DNA of 64,000 nt from positions 1 to 64,000 of the forward strand of contig CAZCNS010000017.1 in NCBI GenBank assembly GCA_964500205.1, read 5' to 3'. Positions 35,072 through 44,327 of the stretch are shown here, one piece after another. The notes under the pieces are model-generated. The model was not told the origin of the DNA. It saw only the letters and a program-made list of their open reading frames with translations, and ran no database searches. The DNA comes from UBA10329 sp964500205 (lineage in GTDB: Bacteria > Bacteroidota > Bacteroidia > UBA10329). Made by a program: the position numbers and the translations under genes. Positions within the stretch are counted from its first letter, which is position 1, and each line of letters begins with the position of its first letter.

Positions 35072-35955
35072 AAGAAGGCGCGTACATGTTCTGAGAGCTT
35101 CTTCCGAAGCTCATCAGATACTGGCAAAAGCGGAAGGCGCAGATATTCCTCGCAGATACCAAGCTCCCGCAACGCGCATTTCACACCTGCAGGATTGCCC
35201 TCTGCGAAAAGCATATTGATGATATCGAACAGGCGATACTGCAACGACCTTGCAGTGATAAGGTCGCTGGCAAGAGCGGCACGCACCATATCAGAGAACG
35301 CCTGTGGGAAAGCATTGCCCACCACCGATATGACGCCATCGGCCCCGCAGGCCGCGAGGGACAGGGTGAGGTTGTCGTCCCCGCTGATGACGAGGAAGTC
35401 TGAGGGTCTGCGCTTGAGGATGTCGATGCACTGCTCCACACTGCCCGATGCCTCCTTTACCCCGATGATGTTCTCGCACTCGCTTGCGAGGCGCAAGGTG
35501 GTGGCGGCCGTCATGTTGGAAGAGGTGCGGCCCGGAACATTATACAGGATCACTGGGAGCGGACTGGCATTTGCCACTTCCTCATAGTGAGCAATGATGC
35601 CCTGCTGTGTGGGTTTGTTGTAGGCTGGTGACACGGAGAGGATGGCGGAGATGCCAGCCATGTCCCACTCCCCAAGCTCATTGCATACCGCGCGGGTATC
35701 ACTACCTCCTACTCCGAGCACCACGGGTAAGCGGCCATTGTTGGCATCAAGCACCGTCTCTACCACCAGTTTCTTCTCCTTCTTTTCGAGGGTCACGCTC
35801 TCACCGGTAGTGCCCAGAACCACGAGATACTCCACCCCTCCTGCCACAAGATGATCGGTGAGCTTACGGAGAGAGGCGACATCCACCTCGCCTGAACTAT
35901 CGAACGGAGTGACCATAGCCACTCCTGTTCCTTTGAAGATTCGCATGTGTTCCAT
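35068..35955 (-). CDS. dapA: 4-hydroxy-tetrahydrodipicolinate synthase
   Basis: 295 residues (292 if the ATG at 35946 is used; MRIFKGTGVAMVTPF is the usual opening). Family motifs: LVVLGTTGESVTL, the Tyr of ILYNVPGRTSSNM, the Schiff-base Lys in IIGVKEASGSVEQC, and VISVVGNAFP. The enzyme condenses pyruvate and aspartate semialdehyde in lysine and diaminopimelate synthesis. It lies nine bases past the DUF6913 stop. A -7 element overlaps that stop codon and is four bases before the ATG, so a leaderless transcript is possible. Confidence 0.95.
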   Translation of the reverse strand: MEHMRIFKGTGVAMVTPFDSSGEVDVASLRKLTDHLVAGGVEYLVVLGTTGESVTLEKKEKKLVVETVLDANNGRLPVVLGVGGSDTRAVCNELGEWDMAGISAILSVSPAYNKPTQQGIIAHYEEVANASPLPVILYNVPGRTSSNMTAATTLRLASECENIIGVKEASGSVEQCIDILKRRPSDFLVISGDDNLTLSLAACGADGVISVVGNAFPQAFSDMVRAALASDLITARSLQYRLFDIINMLFAEGNPAGVKCALRELGICEEYLRLPLLPVSDELRKKLSEHVRAFF

Positions 35956-35959
35956 TGTG

Positions 35960-35967
35960 CAAACCTA
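35960..35967 (-). promoter_or_regulatory. Candidate -7 element of dapA, overlapping an upstream stop codon
   Basis: TAGGTTTG on the minus strand fits TAnnTTTG. Its TAG is the stop of the DUF6913 gene and only CACA separates it from the ATG at 35955. No -33 element is visible, so this could be chance. Confidence 0.35.
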
Positions 35968-36555
35968 AGACGAGTGGACGTCCTTCGCAGCAGGGTCGAT
36001 CATTTCAAGATAACGCAGCACCTGCGCACCAAAATCGGCCAAGGACATCCCCTCCTCGGCCTGGATCATGAGGTCATGAAGGCCATCGTTCTCCTCTCCA
36101 TGACATCCCACTTTGAAACGCGCCTGAGACAATGCCACCATATATGGCACCGGCATCCTACGCTGCAATCGCAGGTCAATGAGAATGTCAAAGGATTCTT
36201 CAATGAAACTGACCACATGGCGGCTCTCGGGCCTGAAGTACCAATTGAGGTCGTCCTGCGAGAAGAACTCAAGGTCGGAGGCCATGCTGAGGGTCTCTGC
36301 CACCTTCGGGCGGGGAATGAACCCCATCACCCTGACCGTCTTCCCCTTTTCACGCAGTTTTCGGCAGAAATCGCTCACATCCTTCAAAGTGGCCTCATCC
36401 TCCCCTGTGAAGAGCACCCCGATGCGCCTTGCATCATCAAAGGCCAGACTACGCGTGTCGCGCTGGATCGTCTCTCGCTCCCTATCGAGCATGCGCTGCC
36501 CAATCCGAGTGCGGAGCCGCATCACTGGGGGCAGGTCCATGAGTCGCTGCTTCAT
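35965..36555 (-). CDS. DUF6913 family protein
   Basis: 196 residues, cytosolic and without membrane segments. The features IGVLFTGEDEATLKDVSDFC, VRVMGFIPRPKVAE, FFSQDDLNWYFRP and FDILIDLRLQRRMPVPYMVA match the Bacteroidota family DUF6913, which is often found next to dapA or other wall-precursor genes. Function unknown. dapA follows nine bases downstream of its stop. The exact -7 element TAAATTTG ends four bases before the ATG. Confidence 0.82.
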   Translation of the reverse strand: MKQRLMDLPPVMRLRTRIGQRMLDRERETIQRDTRSLAFDDARRIGVLFTGEDEATLKDVSDFCRKLREKGKTVRVMGFIPRPKVAETLSMASDLEFFSQDDLNWYFRPESRHVVSFIEESFDILIDLRLQRRMPVPYMVALSQARFKVGCHGEENDGLHDLMIQAEEGMSLADFGAQVLRYLEMIDPAAKDVHSS

Positions 36556-36559
36556 TTTA

Positions 36560-36567
36560 CAAATTTA
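36560..36567 (-). promoter_or_regulatory. -7 element of the DUF6913 gene, four bases from the start codon
   Basis: On the minus strand TAAATTTG is an exact TAnnTTTG followed by TAAA and the ATG at 36555. Transcription would begin at or next to the A of the ATG, giving a leaderless mRNA. Confidence 0.5.
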
Positions 36568-36670
36568 GACCCACGACAGAAAGCAATTTCGGGGCAGGTC
36601 GGGCCAGTTGTCAACATGCGGATGAGCGAAACGATGGTGGCCCCGCGCCTGTTGCCCGTAATTTCGGGGC

Positions 36671-37603
36671 GTGGACAACAAGGCCGTCTTCCGCCAGTGG
36701 TGCGCCCAACGCAGCGACATCCCCATCTTCATGACCCCCGCGTGGCTCGATGCCGCATCGGGTGGCGGTGGCTGGGATGTGGCCTTAGTTGGCCAGCCCA
36801 ACGACCTGCTGGGTTTCATGCCTTGGTTTCACAAGCGCAAGCTGGGTTTCCGCATCCTTACCATGCCTCCGCTCACCCCCTATCTCGGCCCGTGGTTGCA
36901 CTATCCCGATGGGCAGAAGCAGCCCGCCCGCCTCGCCTTTGAGAAAAAGGTTACAGAGGCACTCATCGCGCAACTGCCCGCCAGCGACCGGTTCGTTCAG
37001 TACTTCCATCCCGATATGACCAACTGGCTGCCCTTCCAGTGGGCGGGCTTCAATCAGACCACACGCTACACGTACATTCTTCCCGACCTCAGCAACATCG
37101 ATGCCGTCCATGCCGACATGCAAGGCAATATCAGGCGGGAGATCAAGAAGGCCGAGCAGGGACTCACCGTGACCCCGGCCGACTCCGTTGACCTGCTCTT
37201 CGCCATGCTGCGCAATGACATGGCGACCAAAGGGGAGCCGCTGCTGTTCGACCTTGCCCACATGCAGCGGGTCTTTCATGTCGCACATGCTGCAGGTAGG
37301 GCAAGTGTTTTTCAGGCCAGGGATGAGAAAGGAGTGGTTGCGGGCAGCATCATGATCGTATGGGACGACCGCAGCGCCTACTACCTTGCGGGGGCCTGCC
37401 GGCCTGAATTCAAGACAACGGGAGTAATGAGCCTTTTGCTGTGGCAGGGCATCAGCCATTCTGCCACCGTGACCAAGGCATTCAATTTCGAGGGCAGCAT
37501 CCGCGAGCCGATCGAGCGTTTCTTCCGCGCCTTCGGGGGCATTCAGACCCCGTACCATGAGATTCGAAGAACGGACTCGAAGGTGCTGAAAGTGGTGGGG
37601 TGA
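36671..37603 (+). CDS. FemAB-like GNAT acyltransferase
   Basis: 310 residues from a GTG start (the only reasonable start at the N-terminus of the domain). It has the double-GNAT plan of FemAB/BioF2-like proteins: the N-terminal half with FMTPAWLDAASGGGGWDVAL, the second half with IRREIKKAEQGLTVTPAD, AGSIMIVWDDRSAYYLAGAC and NFEGSIREPIERFFRAFGG. Such proteins add amino acids or acyl groups to peptidoglycan precursors or lipids in various bacteria. The substrate is unknown. Divergent from the DUF6913-dapA pair. Confidence 0.82.
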   Translation: MDNKAVFRQWCAQRSDIPIFMTPAWLDAASGGGGWDVALVGQPNDLLGFMPWFHKRKLGFRILTMPPLTPYLGPWLHYPDGQKQPARLAFEKKVTEALIAQLPASDRFVQYFHPDMTNWLPFQWAGFNQTTRYTYILPDLSNIDAVHADMQGNIRREIKKAEQGLTVTPADSVDLLFAMLRNDMATKGEPLLFDLAHMQRVFHVAHAAGRASVFQARDEKGVVAGSIMIVWDDRSAYYLAGACRPEFKTTGVMSLLLWQGISHSATVTKAFNFEGSIREPIERFFRAFGGIQTPYHEIRRTDSKVLKVVG

Positions 37604-37635
37604 GGTCTTGAAATTGCAGTCTGTGATCGCAGCGG

Positions 37636-39024
37636 CTACTTTCCTATACAGAACCTCGAAAAAATGTTACCCAGCAGGTCGTCCGTAGTGATCTGCCCTG
37701 TGATCTCACCGAGGTGGTGCAGTGCCTTACGGATGTCGATGGCCACGAGATCGCTGGGCACGCCATTATCGAAGCCAGCAAGCACATCGCGTAAAGAGGC
37801 GGCCGCAGCACCCAGCGCTTCCACATGCCGCTGATTGGTGACGATAGTGCGGTCATCCTGCAACGCGCTGAGATCCACATGCTCGCGCAGCCTCGCGATT
37901 AGCGCGTCCAGCCCCGTGCGTTCCTTGGCGGAGATGGGAATGAAATCGAAACCTTTGAATTTCTGTCCGATGTCCTCGGAAGTCCTGTCCACCTTGTTCG
38001 CCACGAGCAGGAGCCGGTCTTGCATTCCGGATTTCCGCGCATTCAGGTCTCCGATCTCAGCGTTCAGCTTCTCCATAGAATAGCTGGACGCATCGAAGAG
38101 GAACAGTACGATATCGGCCTGCGCTGCCTTCTGATAGCTGCGTTCGATGCCAAGGCCCTCGATGGTGTCGGTGGTGTGGCGGATGCCGGCCGTGTCGATG
38201 AAACGGTAGCGGATGCCGTCCAGAGTCAACTCATCCTCCACTGTGTCGCGGGTGGTGCCAGCGATCTCGGACACGATGGCCCGCTCCTCGTTCAGGAGCG
38301 CGTTGAGCAGGGTCGATTTGCCCGCGTTCGGCTCCCCGATGATGGCGACCTGAATCCCTTCCTTGATGACGTTGCCCAGCTCGAACGAGCCAATGAGCGC
38401 GGAGATGGCCGAGAGGATGCGGTCGACCAGCGCGGTCATCTGCGTGCGGTCGGCAAACTCCACGTCCTCTTCCGCGAAATCAAGTTCCAGCTCGATCAGC
38501 GAGGCGAAATCCATGAGCTGCTGACGGAGGTCGCTTAGGTCGCGGCTGAAACCACCGCGCATCTGGTGCATCGCCACCTTGTGGGCCGCTGCCGATGATG
38601 CCGCGATGAGGTCACCGATGGCCTCGGCCTGCGAGAGGTCTATCTTCTTATTTAGGAACGCCCGCATGGCATACTCGCCCGGACGGGCCATACGACAGCC
38701 GTTCGCGCCCAGCAGTTGCAGTATCTGTTTCTGAATGAACGTAGAGCCGTGGCAGCTGATCTCCACGCTGTCCTCGCCCGTGAACGACCGCGGATTGCGG
38801 AACACACTCACAAGCACCTCGTCCACGATCTCATCCCCGTCCATGATGTGCCCGAAAAGGATGGTGTGGCCCTTCGCCTCACTCAACGTCTTCTTCCCTT
38901 TCGGTTTGAAAATGCTGTCTGTGAAACGGAACGCATCCCTGCCCGAAACGCGGATGACGGCAATCGCCCCGCTTCCCGCAGGGGTGGCCGGGGCCATGAT
39001 GGTGTCGTCTATGGAGTGGAGCAT
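37636..39024 (-). CDS. mnmE: tRNA uridine-5-carboxymethylaminomethyl modification GTPase MnmE
   Basis: 462 residues. The N-terminal folate-binding domain begins DTIMAPATPAGSGAIAVIRV. The G domain has GEPNAGKSTLLNAL, the switch region EIAGTTRDTVEDE, DTAGIRHTTD and VANKVD. The protein ends FCIGK, the conserved catalytic-Cys tail. With MnmG it modifies the wobble uridine of several tRNAs. On the minus strand TACTTTTG at 39101-39094 is an exact -7 element about 70 bases upstream. Confidence 0.96.
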   Translation of the reverse strand: MLHSIDDTIMAPATPAGSGAIAVIRVSGRDAFRFTDSIFKPKGKKTLSEAKGHTILFGHIMDGDEIVDEVLVSVFRNPRSFTGEDSVEISCHGSTFIQKQILQLLGANGCRMARPGEYAMRAFLNKKIDLSQAEAIGDLIAASSAAAHKVAMHQMRGGFSRDLSDLRQQLMDFASLIELELDFAEEDVEFADRTQMTALVDRILSAISALIGSFELGNVIKEGIQVAIIGEPNAGKSTLLNALLNEERAIVSEIAGTTRDTVEDELTLDGIRYRFIDTAGIRHTTDTIEGLGIERSYQKAAQADIVLFLFDASSYSMEKLNAEIGDLNARKSGMQDRLLLVANKVDRTSEDIGQKFKGFDFIPISAKERTGLDALIARLREHVDLSALQDDRTIVTNQRHVEALGAAAASLRDVLAGFDNGVPSDLVAIDIRKALHHLGEITGQITTDDLLGNIFSRFCIGK

Positions 39025-39111
39025 TTTCTTAGAGTGACGGGGGACGGGCTTGCAACTTGAGGCTTTTGGCTAACAGCTATCTCAGAGGTCATGCAAAAGT
39101 AATCCCACCAC

Positions 39112-39142
39112 TTGGGCATCCCCTGTGATCGGCCTACTTTTG
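39112..39142 (+). promoter_or_regulatory. Promoter of sucD
   Basis: TTG at 39112-39114 and the exact TAnnTTTG element TACTTTTG at 39135-39142, 20 bases apart, lie 32 bases before the sucD start. The mnmE -7 element is adjacent on the other strand, so this is a compact divergent promoter region. Confidence 0.7.
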
Positions 39143-39174
39143 CGCTCCGTCAAAAAACATCAAACAGCAAGACA

Positions 39175-40056
39175 ATGAGCGTTCTGGTAAATAAGGATTC
39201 GAGGGTAATCGTGCAGGGCTTCACAGGCAGTGAGGGTACTTTCCACGCTTCTCAGATGATAGAGTACGGTACCAACGTGGTAGGCGGTGTGACCCCTGGC
39301 AAGGGCGGACAGACACACCTTGACCGCCCTGTTTTCAACACCGTGGCCGAGGCCGTGCAGAAGGCAGGTGCCAACGTGAGCATCATCTTCGTGCCGCCCG
39401 CATTCGCAGCCGATGCCATCATGGAGGCCGCTGAGGCAGGAATCGCACTCATTGTAACCATAACCGAAGGCATTCCCGTGGCCGACATGGTGAAGGCCAA
39501 GAACTACCTCAAGGGCCGAAACGTTCGTCTGATCGGGCCTAACTGCCCCGGTGTCATCACCCCCGGTGAGGCCAAGGTGGGCATCATGCCCGGTTTCGTG
39601 TTCAAGAAAGGCCGCATCGGCATTGTGTCCAAGTCGGGCACATTGACATACGAAGCTGCGGATCAAGTGAGCAAGGCCGGACTGGGCGTGAGCACGGCCA
39701 TCGGCATCGGTGGCGACCCCATCATCGGCACCACCACCAAGGAGGCCGTGGAGCTTTTCATGAACGACCCTGAGACCGATGCCATCGTGATGATCGGTGA
39801 GATAGGTGGAACACTGGAGGCAGAGGCCTCTCGGTATATCCAAAGTACAGGCAACAAGAAGCCGGTGATCGGCTTCATTGCCGGACAGACCGCGCCAAAG
39901 GGCCGTACCATGGGCCACGCGGGTGCCATAGTGGGCGGAGATGAGGACACGGCAGAGGCCAAGATGAAGATCATGGGCGAGTGCGGCATCCACGTGGTAG
40001 CGTCACCTGGCGACATCGGTGAGACCGTTGCCAAGGTGATGGGCATCACCGCCTGA
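39175..40056 (+). CDS. sucD: Succinate-CoA ligase [ADP-forming] subunit alpha
   Basis: 293 residues from ATG 39175 (MSVLVNKDSRVIVQGFTGSE); the 39112 start falls in the promoter. The CoA-binding domain has FTGSEGTFHASQMIEYG and NCPGVITPGEAKVGIMPG. The ligase domain has GTLTYEAADQVSKAGLG and the phosphorylated His in MGHAGAIVGG. It works with SucB/SucC in the citric acid cycle. The beta subunit gene sucC is not adjacent. A strong terminator follows. Confidence 0.96.
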   Translation: MSVLVNKDSRVIVQGFTGSEGTFHASQMIEYGTNVVGGVTPGKGGQTHLDRPVFNTVAEAVQKAGANVSIIFVPPAFAADAIMEAAEAGIALIVTITEGIPVADMVKAKNYLKGRNVRLIGPNCPGVITPGEAKVGIMPGFVFKKGRIGIVSKSGTLTYEAADQVSKAGLGVSTAIGIGGDPIIGTTTKEAVELFMNDPETDAIVMIGEIGGTLEAEASRYIQSTGNKKPVIGFIAGQTAPKGRTMGHAGAIVGGDEDTAEAKMKIMGECGIHVVASPGDIGETVAKVMGITA

Positions 40057-40081
40057 ATCGGAAAAACTGACCAACAGCAGG

Positions 40082-40122
40082 AGGCGGGGTGACCTGTGTC
40101 ATAGGACACGGTCATCCCGCCT
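40082..40122 (+). terminator. Terminator after sucD
   Basis: An 18-bp, nearly perfect stem (AGGCGGGGTGACC with GGTCATCCCGCCT, extended by GTGTC/GACAC with one bulge) has an ATAG loop and is followed by GTGATTTTTG. It begins 26 bases after the stop. Confidence 0.8.
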
Positions 40123-40158
40123 GTGATTTTTGTATCATCAACAAACACTTCAACCATC

Positions 40159-40461
40159 ATGAAAAAAGCAATTCTTACCACCGTTTTCAGCATACTACTT
40201 GGCGTTTCAGGCCTGATGGCGCAGAACAGCCCACTGTACAGCGGAAAGGACCTTTTCGACAAGTTCACTGGCACAAGTGAGGTCATTATGGATGTGCAGG
40301 GATTCTCTTACAAATACAGCGGTGACTGGCTGCGCTTCATGAAACTGGAGAATGACAATGCCATTAGTTTCTCCAGAGGGCGCGTCACGCACCACTACGA
40401 CCTGCGCAGGGTGGTTCTTCTGCAGGAGGAGGGCAGTTTCGTGAAAGTGTTCGTCCGCTGA
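40159..40461 (+). CDS. Small secreted protein of unknown function
   Basis: 100 residues from ATG 40159 (MKKAILTTVFSILLGVSGLM). The signal peptide ends near LMAQN. The mature part of about 80 residues is a beta-rich domain (SEVIMDVQGFSYKYSGDWLR, then AISFSRGRVTHHYDLRRVVL). No family is recognised. It is enclosed by two strong terminators, so it is a single-gene transcript. Confidence 0.75.
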   Translation: MKKAILTTVFSILLGVSGLMAQNSPLYSGKDLFDKFTGTSEVIMDVQGFSYKYSGDWLRFMKLENDNAISFSRGRVTHHYDLRRVVLLQEEGSFVKVFVR

Positions 40462-40492
40462 GGAATCTCGCAAACGGTTAATTCACATCACA

Positions 40493-40527
40493 AGACCTTG
40501 GGCCATCTGCCCAGGGTCTTTTTTTTT
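40493..40527 (+). terminator. Terminator after the small secreted protein gene
   Basis: The 11-bp stem AGACCTTGGGC / GCCCAGGGTCT (one G-T pair) has a CATCT loop and is followed by nine T. Confidence 0.9.
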
Positions 40528-40638
40528 CAATGAAGAAACACTTGGTTGAAGGCGGATTCTTCTTACGCCTGAAAATTGATGAACCTCCACTGTTCACATT
40601 TCGGTCACCTCAGCCATACAATGCCTTAACAGGCCCGA

Positions 40639-40646
40639 TACCTTTG
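40639..40646 (+). promoter_or_regulatory. -7 element of the M61 peptidase gene, four bases from the start codon
   Basis: TACCTTTG is an exact TAnnTTTG and only CAGC separates it from the ATG at 40651. The first codon is needed for the domain, so the transcript would be leaderless. Confidence 0.55.
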
Positions 40647-40650
40647 CAGC

Positions 40651-42393
40651 ATGGAGCAACTGCAGACCACCTATCGCCTCATCTACCGCGAACCCCACCG
40701 TCAGTTTCTTGATGTCGAGATGACCATTGACGGCATCAGTGGGAGCACACTCAGCCTTCAGCTACCTGCTTGGCGTCCGGGCCGTTATGAGCTGGCGCAT
40801 TTTGCAAAGAACATACAGCGTTTCACCGCCAACGGTGATAACGGTGCCTCCCTCCCTTTCCGAAAGCTGACCAAAGACCTCTGGGAGATCAACTGCTCGG
40901 GCAGCTCCTCGGTGCGGGTGTCTTACAACTATTACGCAGCCGAGATGAATGCCGGCAGCACATTCGTGAACGAGCATCAACTGTACGTAAACCCAGTGAA
41001 CTGCCTGATGTATGTGCCTGATCGCATCAACCTGCCAGCCTCAGTTGAATTGGAGATACCGGAAGACTGGAAAGTGGCCTGCGCCATGCGCCCATCCGGT
41101 CCAAGGAAAATGTTGGCCATGGATTTTCATGAGCTGGCCGATTCACCCCTTATTGCCAGCAATACCTTGCAGCACGGCACATACGAGACACATGGCGTCA
41201 CCTTCCACTTGTGGTTTCAAGGTGAGTTCAAGCCTGAATGGGAGCGCATCATCGGAGATTTCAAGAAATTCACTGATGCGCAGGTGGAGGCTTGGGGCGA
41301 TTTTCCAGTAAAGGACTACCACTTTCTTTTTCAAGTACTCACCTACCCGACTTACCATGGTGTAGAGCATGCGAACTCTACCGTGATTACGCTCGGCCCC
41401 AGCTACGACATCCTGAAGCCCGTGCTCTACGATGAATTCCTCGGCATCAGCTCGCACGAACTTTTTCACGCATGGAATGTGAAGGCACTGCGACCTGCCG
41501 ACCTGCTGCCTTACGACTATACCCGCGAGAACTACACGCGACTGGGCTATGTGGCCGAAGGGGTGACCACCTATGCTGGGGACCTGTTCCTTTATCGCTC
41601 TGGGGTTTTCACTGACTACGATTTCTTCAAGAACATCCATAAGCTGTTTCAACGGCACTTTCACAATTACGGACGCTTCAACCTGCCCGTGGCCGACAGC
41701 TCGTTCGACACTTGGCTGGATGGCTACGCAAAAGGTATCCCCGACCGAAAGACCTCTATCTACACAGAGGGTGCGCTGCTGGCCATGATGCTCGACATCA
41801 GCCTGCTGCGCAACACGGACAACCGCCATGGCCTGATGACTGTCATGAGGCTGCTCTACGAGCGTTTTGCGAAGCAGGGAAAAGGATATACCGAAGACGA
41901 CTACCGTTCGGTAATTGAAGAGGTGGCAGGGCGCAGCTATGCCGACTTCTTCGCTTCCTACTATCATGGCACCGAAGACATCGAGCCGCTGCTCACCGAG
42001 CTGCTCGGTCATGTTGGATTGGGCATCAGCAATATCCGCTCAAGGCTCTATTTCGAGAACAGATTCGGATTCAAGGTGAAATATATCCGCGAGCGCAGCG
42101 CAGAGATCACCGAGATCGCACCCGGCTCCATTGCCGACCGTGCGGGCCTGAGCATCGGGGACGAGATCGTCTCCATCAACGGCATACGACTGCTGGGCAA
42201 CCTCAAGGAGTGGTGCAAGTATTTTCAGGAGGAAACGGTGACCTTCACGGTCAACAATGGGGAGGACACCTTCAAGGTGCAGCTTACGCCCACAGATGAG
42301 CGATACTATCGCACCCGCTGGCCCGAGAAGAACCGCGAGGCGAACGAGGCGCAGCGCACCGCCTACAAGGCTTGGACGGGAAGGGATTTCTGA
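40651..42393 (+). CDS. M61 family glycyl aminopeptidase-like protein with PDZ domain
   Basis: 580 residues without a signal peptide. The N-terminal beta domain starts TYRLIYREPHRQFLDVEMTI. The zinc site is HELFH (269-273) in GISSHELFHAWNVKALRP, with a downstream Glu in GYVAEGVTTYAGD. A PDZ domain (about 475-545) has IAPGSIADRAGLSIGDEIVS. M61 enzymes remove N-terminal glycine or alanine. Its own terminator-bounded promoter region precedes it, and it is convergent with the serBA gene six bases away. Confidence 0.92.
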   Translation: MEQLQTTYRLIYREPHRQFLDVEMTIDGISGSTLSLQLPAWRPGRYELAHFAKNIQRFTANGDNGASLPFRKLTKDLWEINCSGSSSVRVSYNYYAAEMNAGSTFVNEHQLYVNPVNCLMYVPDRINLPASVELEIPEDWKVACAMRPSGPRKMLAMDFHELADSPLIASNTLQHGTYETHGVTFHLWFQGEFKPEWERIIGDFKKFTDAQVEAWGDFPVKDYHFLFQVLTYPTYHGVEHANSTVITLGPSYDILKPVLYDEFLGISSHELFHAWNVKALRPADLLPYDYTRENYTRLGYVAEGVTTYAGDLFLYRSGVFTDYDFFKNIHKLFQRHFHNYGRFNLPVADSSFDTWLDGYAKGIPDRKTSIYTEGALLAMMLDISLLRNTDNRHGLMTVMRLLYERFAKQGKGYTEDDYRSVIEEVAGRSYADFFASYYHGTEDIEPLLTELLGHVGLGISNIRSRLYFENRFGFKVKYIRERSAEITEIAPGSIADRAGLSIGDEIVSINGIRLLGNLKEWCKYFQEETVTFTVNNGEDTFKVQLTPTDERYYRTRWPEKNREANEAQRTAYKAWTGRDF

Positions 42394-42399
42394 ATCATA

Positions 42400-44298
42400 T
42401 CAGTAAAGCACCCTCAGCTTCACCGTGTGGTCGATGGCCTTCAGCTCTCGCATCACTTCACGATTGTACTTCTTGTCGATGTCTGTGACAAGATAACCGA
42501 TGCCCTCGTTGGTCTTCAGGCTCTGGCCGAGGATGTTGATGTCATATTTGGAGAAGATGCTGTTGATGCGCGCCAAGATGCCCGGCACGTTGGCATGAAT
42601 GTGCAAAAGGCGGTGCGCACCTTTCACCTCTACCATCCGCACAGGCGGCAGATTGACGCTGTTGCTGGTATTGCCAGTATTCACGTAGCTCACGAGCGAT
42701 TCTGGCACATAGCTGGCGATGTTCTTCTGCGCCTCGATGGTGCTGCCGCCCACGTGGGGGGTCAGGATCAGGTTCGGAAGGCCAATGAGCGGACTTTCGA
42801 AGGGGTCGCTGTTGGATCCCGGTTCCTTGGGGAAAACATCCACGGCCGCGCCTCGAAGCTTCCCTGATTCAAGATATTTTCTCAGTGCTTCGATATCCAC
42901 CACATGCCCTCGGCTCAGGTTGATGAACACCGCCCCATCCTTCATCATCTTAAACTCGCGGTCACCTATGAGGGCGCGGTTCTCGGAACGACCGTCCACG
43001 TGCAGGGTCACCACATCGCATCTGCGCAGCACATCCTTCAGGCTGGGCATCTTTCGGGCATTGCCAAGGGCAAGTTTCTCCTCTACATCATAGTAATAGA
43101 CCGCCATCCCCAATGCCTCGGCCAGCACCGAGAGCTGTGAACCGATATTGCCGTAGCCGATGATGCCCAGTTTCTTGCCACGGATCTCGTTACTGTCGCT
43201 CGCGCTCTTGTCCCATTTACCCCGGTGCATGGCGTTGCTTTTGGCGTAAGTGCCGCGCATGAGCAGGATCATCTCCCCTATGACCAGCTCTACCACGCTG
43301 CGGGTGTTGCTGAAAGGAGCATTGAACACCGCGACACCTGCTGTTGTGGCCGCTTCGAGGTCTATCTGATTGGTGCCGATACAGAACGCGCCCACCGCCA
43401 TCAGCTTATCTGCCGCTGCTATAACCTTGGCCGTCACCTTGGTCTTGCTGCGTATGCCAAGGATGTGAACCCCCTTGATGGCCTTCAGCAATTCCTCCTC
43501 ATTCAGCGCCTTGGGTGCCGTTTGCACAGTGTAACCCTCATCGCGCAGCATCGCTTCGGCATCCTGATGAATGTTTTCCAGCAAAAGGACGTTGATACGA
43601 TTCTTGGGGAAAGAGATGGCACCCGGCAGCTTGTTCTTGTAGAGGAACTCATCGAGGCTTGGGGTCACATGGTCGGCCTTGTCGAGGATGTTCTTGCGGG
43701 CAACGTTCTCAGTGAAGGCGTAGAACTTGTGCGCGATGCCGGCTGCCTTCATCTGGTAGTCGGAGAACCCGTCACCGATCACGTGGATCTCGCCCGGAAG
43801 GTCCATCTTGCGCAACTGATCGATCTTGCCATCGGGCTTGGCGAGGTCATTATCGCGGTCAAATCCCACGATGTTTCCCTTTCTATCAAAACGGAAAGTG
43901 TTGGCGTAAATCCGCTCGGACGGAATCCCGTACTTGCCCATGATGGGATCGATGAACTCTTTGAAGCCGCAAGAGACGATATAGATGTCATCCGCATATT
44001 TCTGAAAGAACTCCTTGTTACGGGCAATGGACTTTGAGATCTTGCGGTTAAGGCGTTTCAACAAGAGGTCAAGGTGCTCCTCTCGCGCCTCAAGGATCCT
44101 CAGACGCAACATCAGTGACTCCGTGAAGGTGATATCACCGTCAACTCCTTGGTCTGTTATCTCAGCTATCCTGCGGATCTTCTGCTCGCGCTCCGGGTCG
44201 GTCTTAAGGCTTATCTCTGCCAATTCCTCAAATGCCTCTACCTGAGTAAGGGTGCTGTCAAAATCGAAAACGAAGGTGCGTCTGGGCTGGTCGGCCAT
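42400..44298 (-). CDS. Fused phosphoserine phosphatase / D-3-phosphoglycerate dehydrogenase
   Basis: 632 residues. The N-terminal HAD domain (about 1-215) has FDFDSTLTQVEAFEEL with Asp12 and Asp14, IVSCGFKEFIDP, and IGDGFSDYQMK, like SerB. The rest (about 228-632) is SerA-like: NQIDLEAATTAGVAVFNAPF, the NAD motif GIIGYGNIGSQL, the Arg/Glu/His catalytic residues (NLSRGHVVDIEAL, PHVGGSTIEAQ) and a C-terminal ACT domain (LLHIHANVPGILARINSIF) for serine feedback. One protein thus carries the first and third steps of serine synthesis; the transaminase SerC is not in the window. Confidence 0.93.
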   Translation of the reverse strand: MADQPRRTFVFDFDSTLTQVEAFEELAEISLKTDPEREQKIRRIAEITDQGVDGDITFTESLMLRLRILEAREEHLDLLLKRLNRKISKSIARNKEFFQKYADDIYIVSCGFKEFIDPIMGKYGIPSERIYANTFRFDRKGNIVGFDRDNDLAKPDGKIDQLRKMDLPGEIHVIGDGFSDYQMKAAGIAHKFYAFTENVARKNILDKADHVTPSLDEFLYKNKLPGAISFPKNRINVLLLENIHQDAEAMLRDEGYTVQTAPKALNEEELLKAIKGVHILGIRSKTKVTAKVIAAADKLMAVGAFCIGTNQIDLEAATTAGVAVFNAPFSNTRSVVELVIGEMILLMRGTYAKSNAMHRGKWDKSASDSNEIRGKKLGIIGYGNIGSQLSVLAEALGMAVYYYDVEEKLALGNARKMPSLKDVLRRCDVVTLHVDGRSENRALIGDREFKMMKDGAVFINLSRGHVVDIEALRKYLESGKLRGAAVDVFPKEPGSNSDPFESPLIGLPNLILTPHVGGSTIEAQKNIASYVPESLVSYVNTGNTSNSVNLPPVRMVEVKGAHRLLHIHANVPGILARINSIFSKYDINILGQSLKTNEGIGYLVTDIDKKYNREVMRELKAIDHTVKLRVLY

Positions 44299-44327
44299 TT
44301 ATTTATCAGATTGAAAAAATGACGTGG

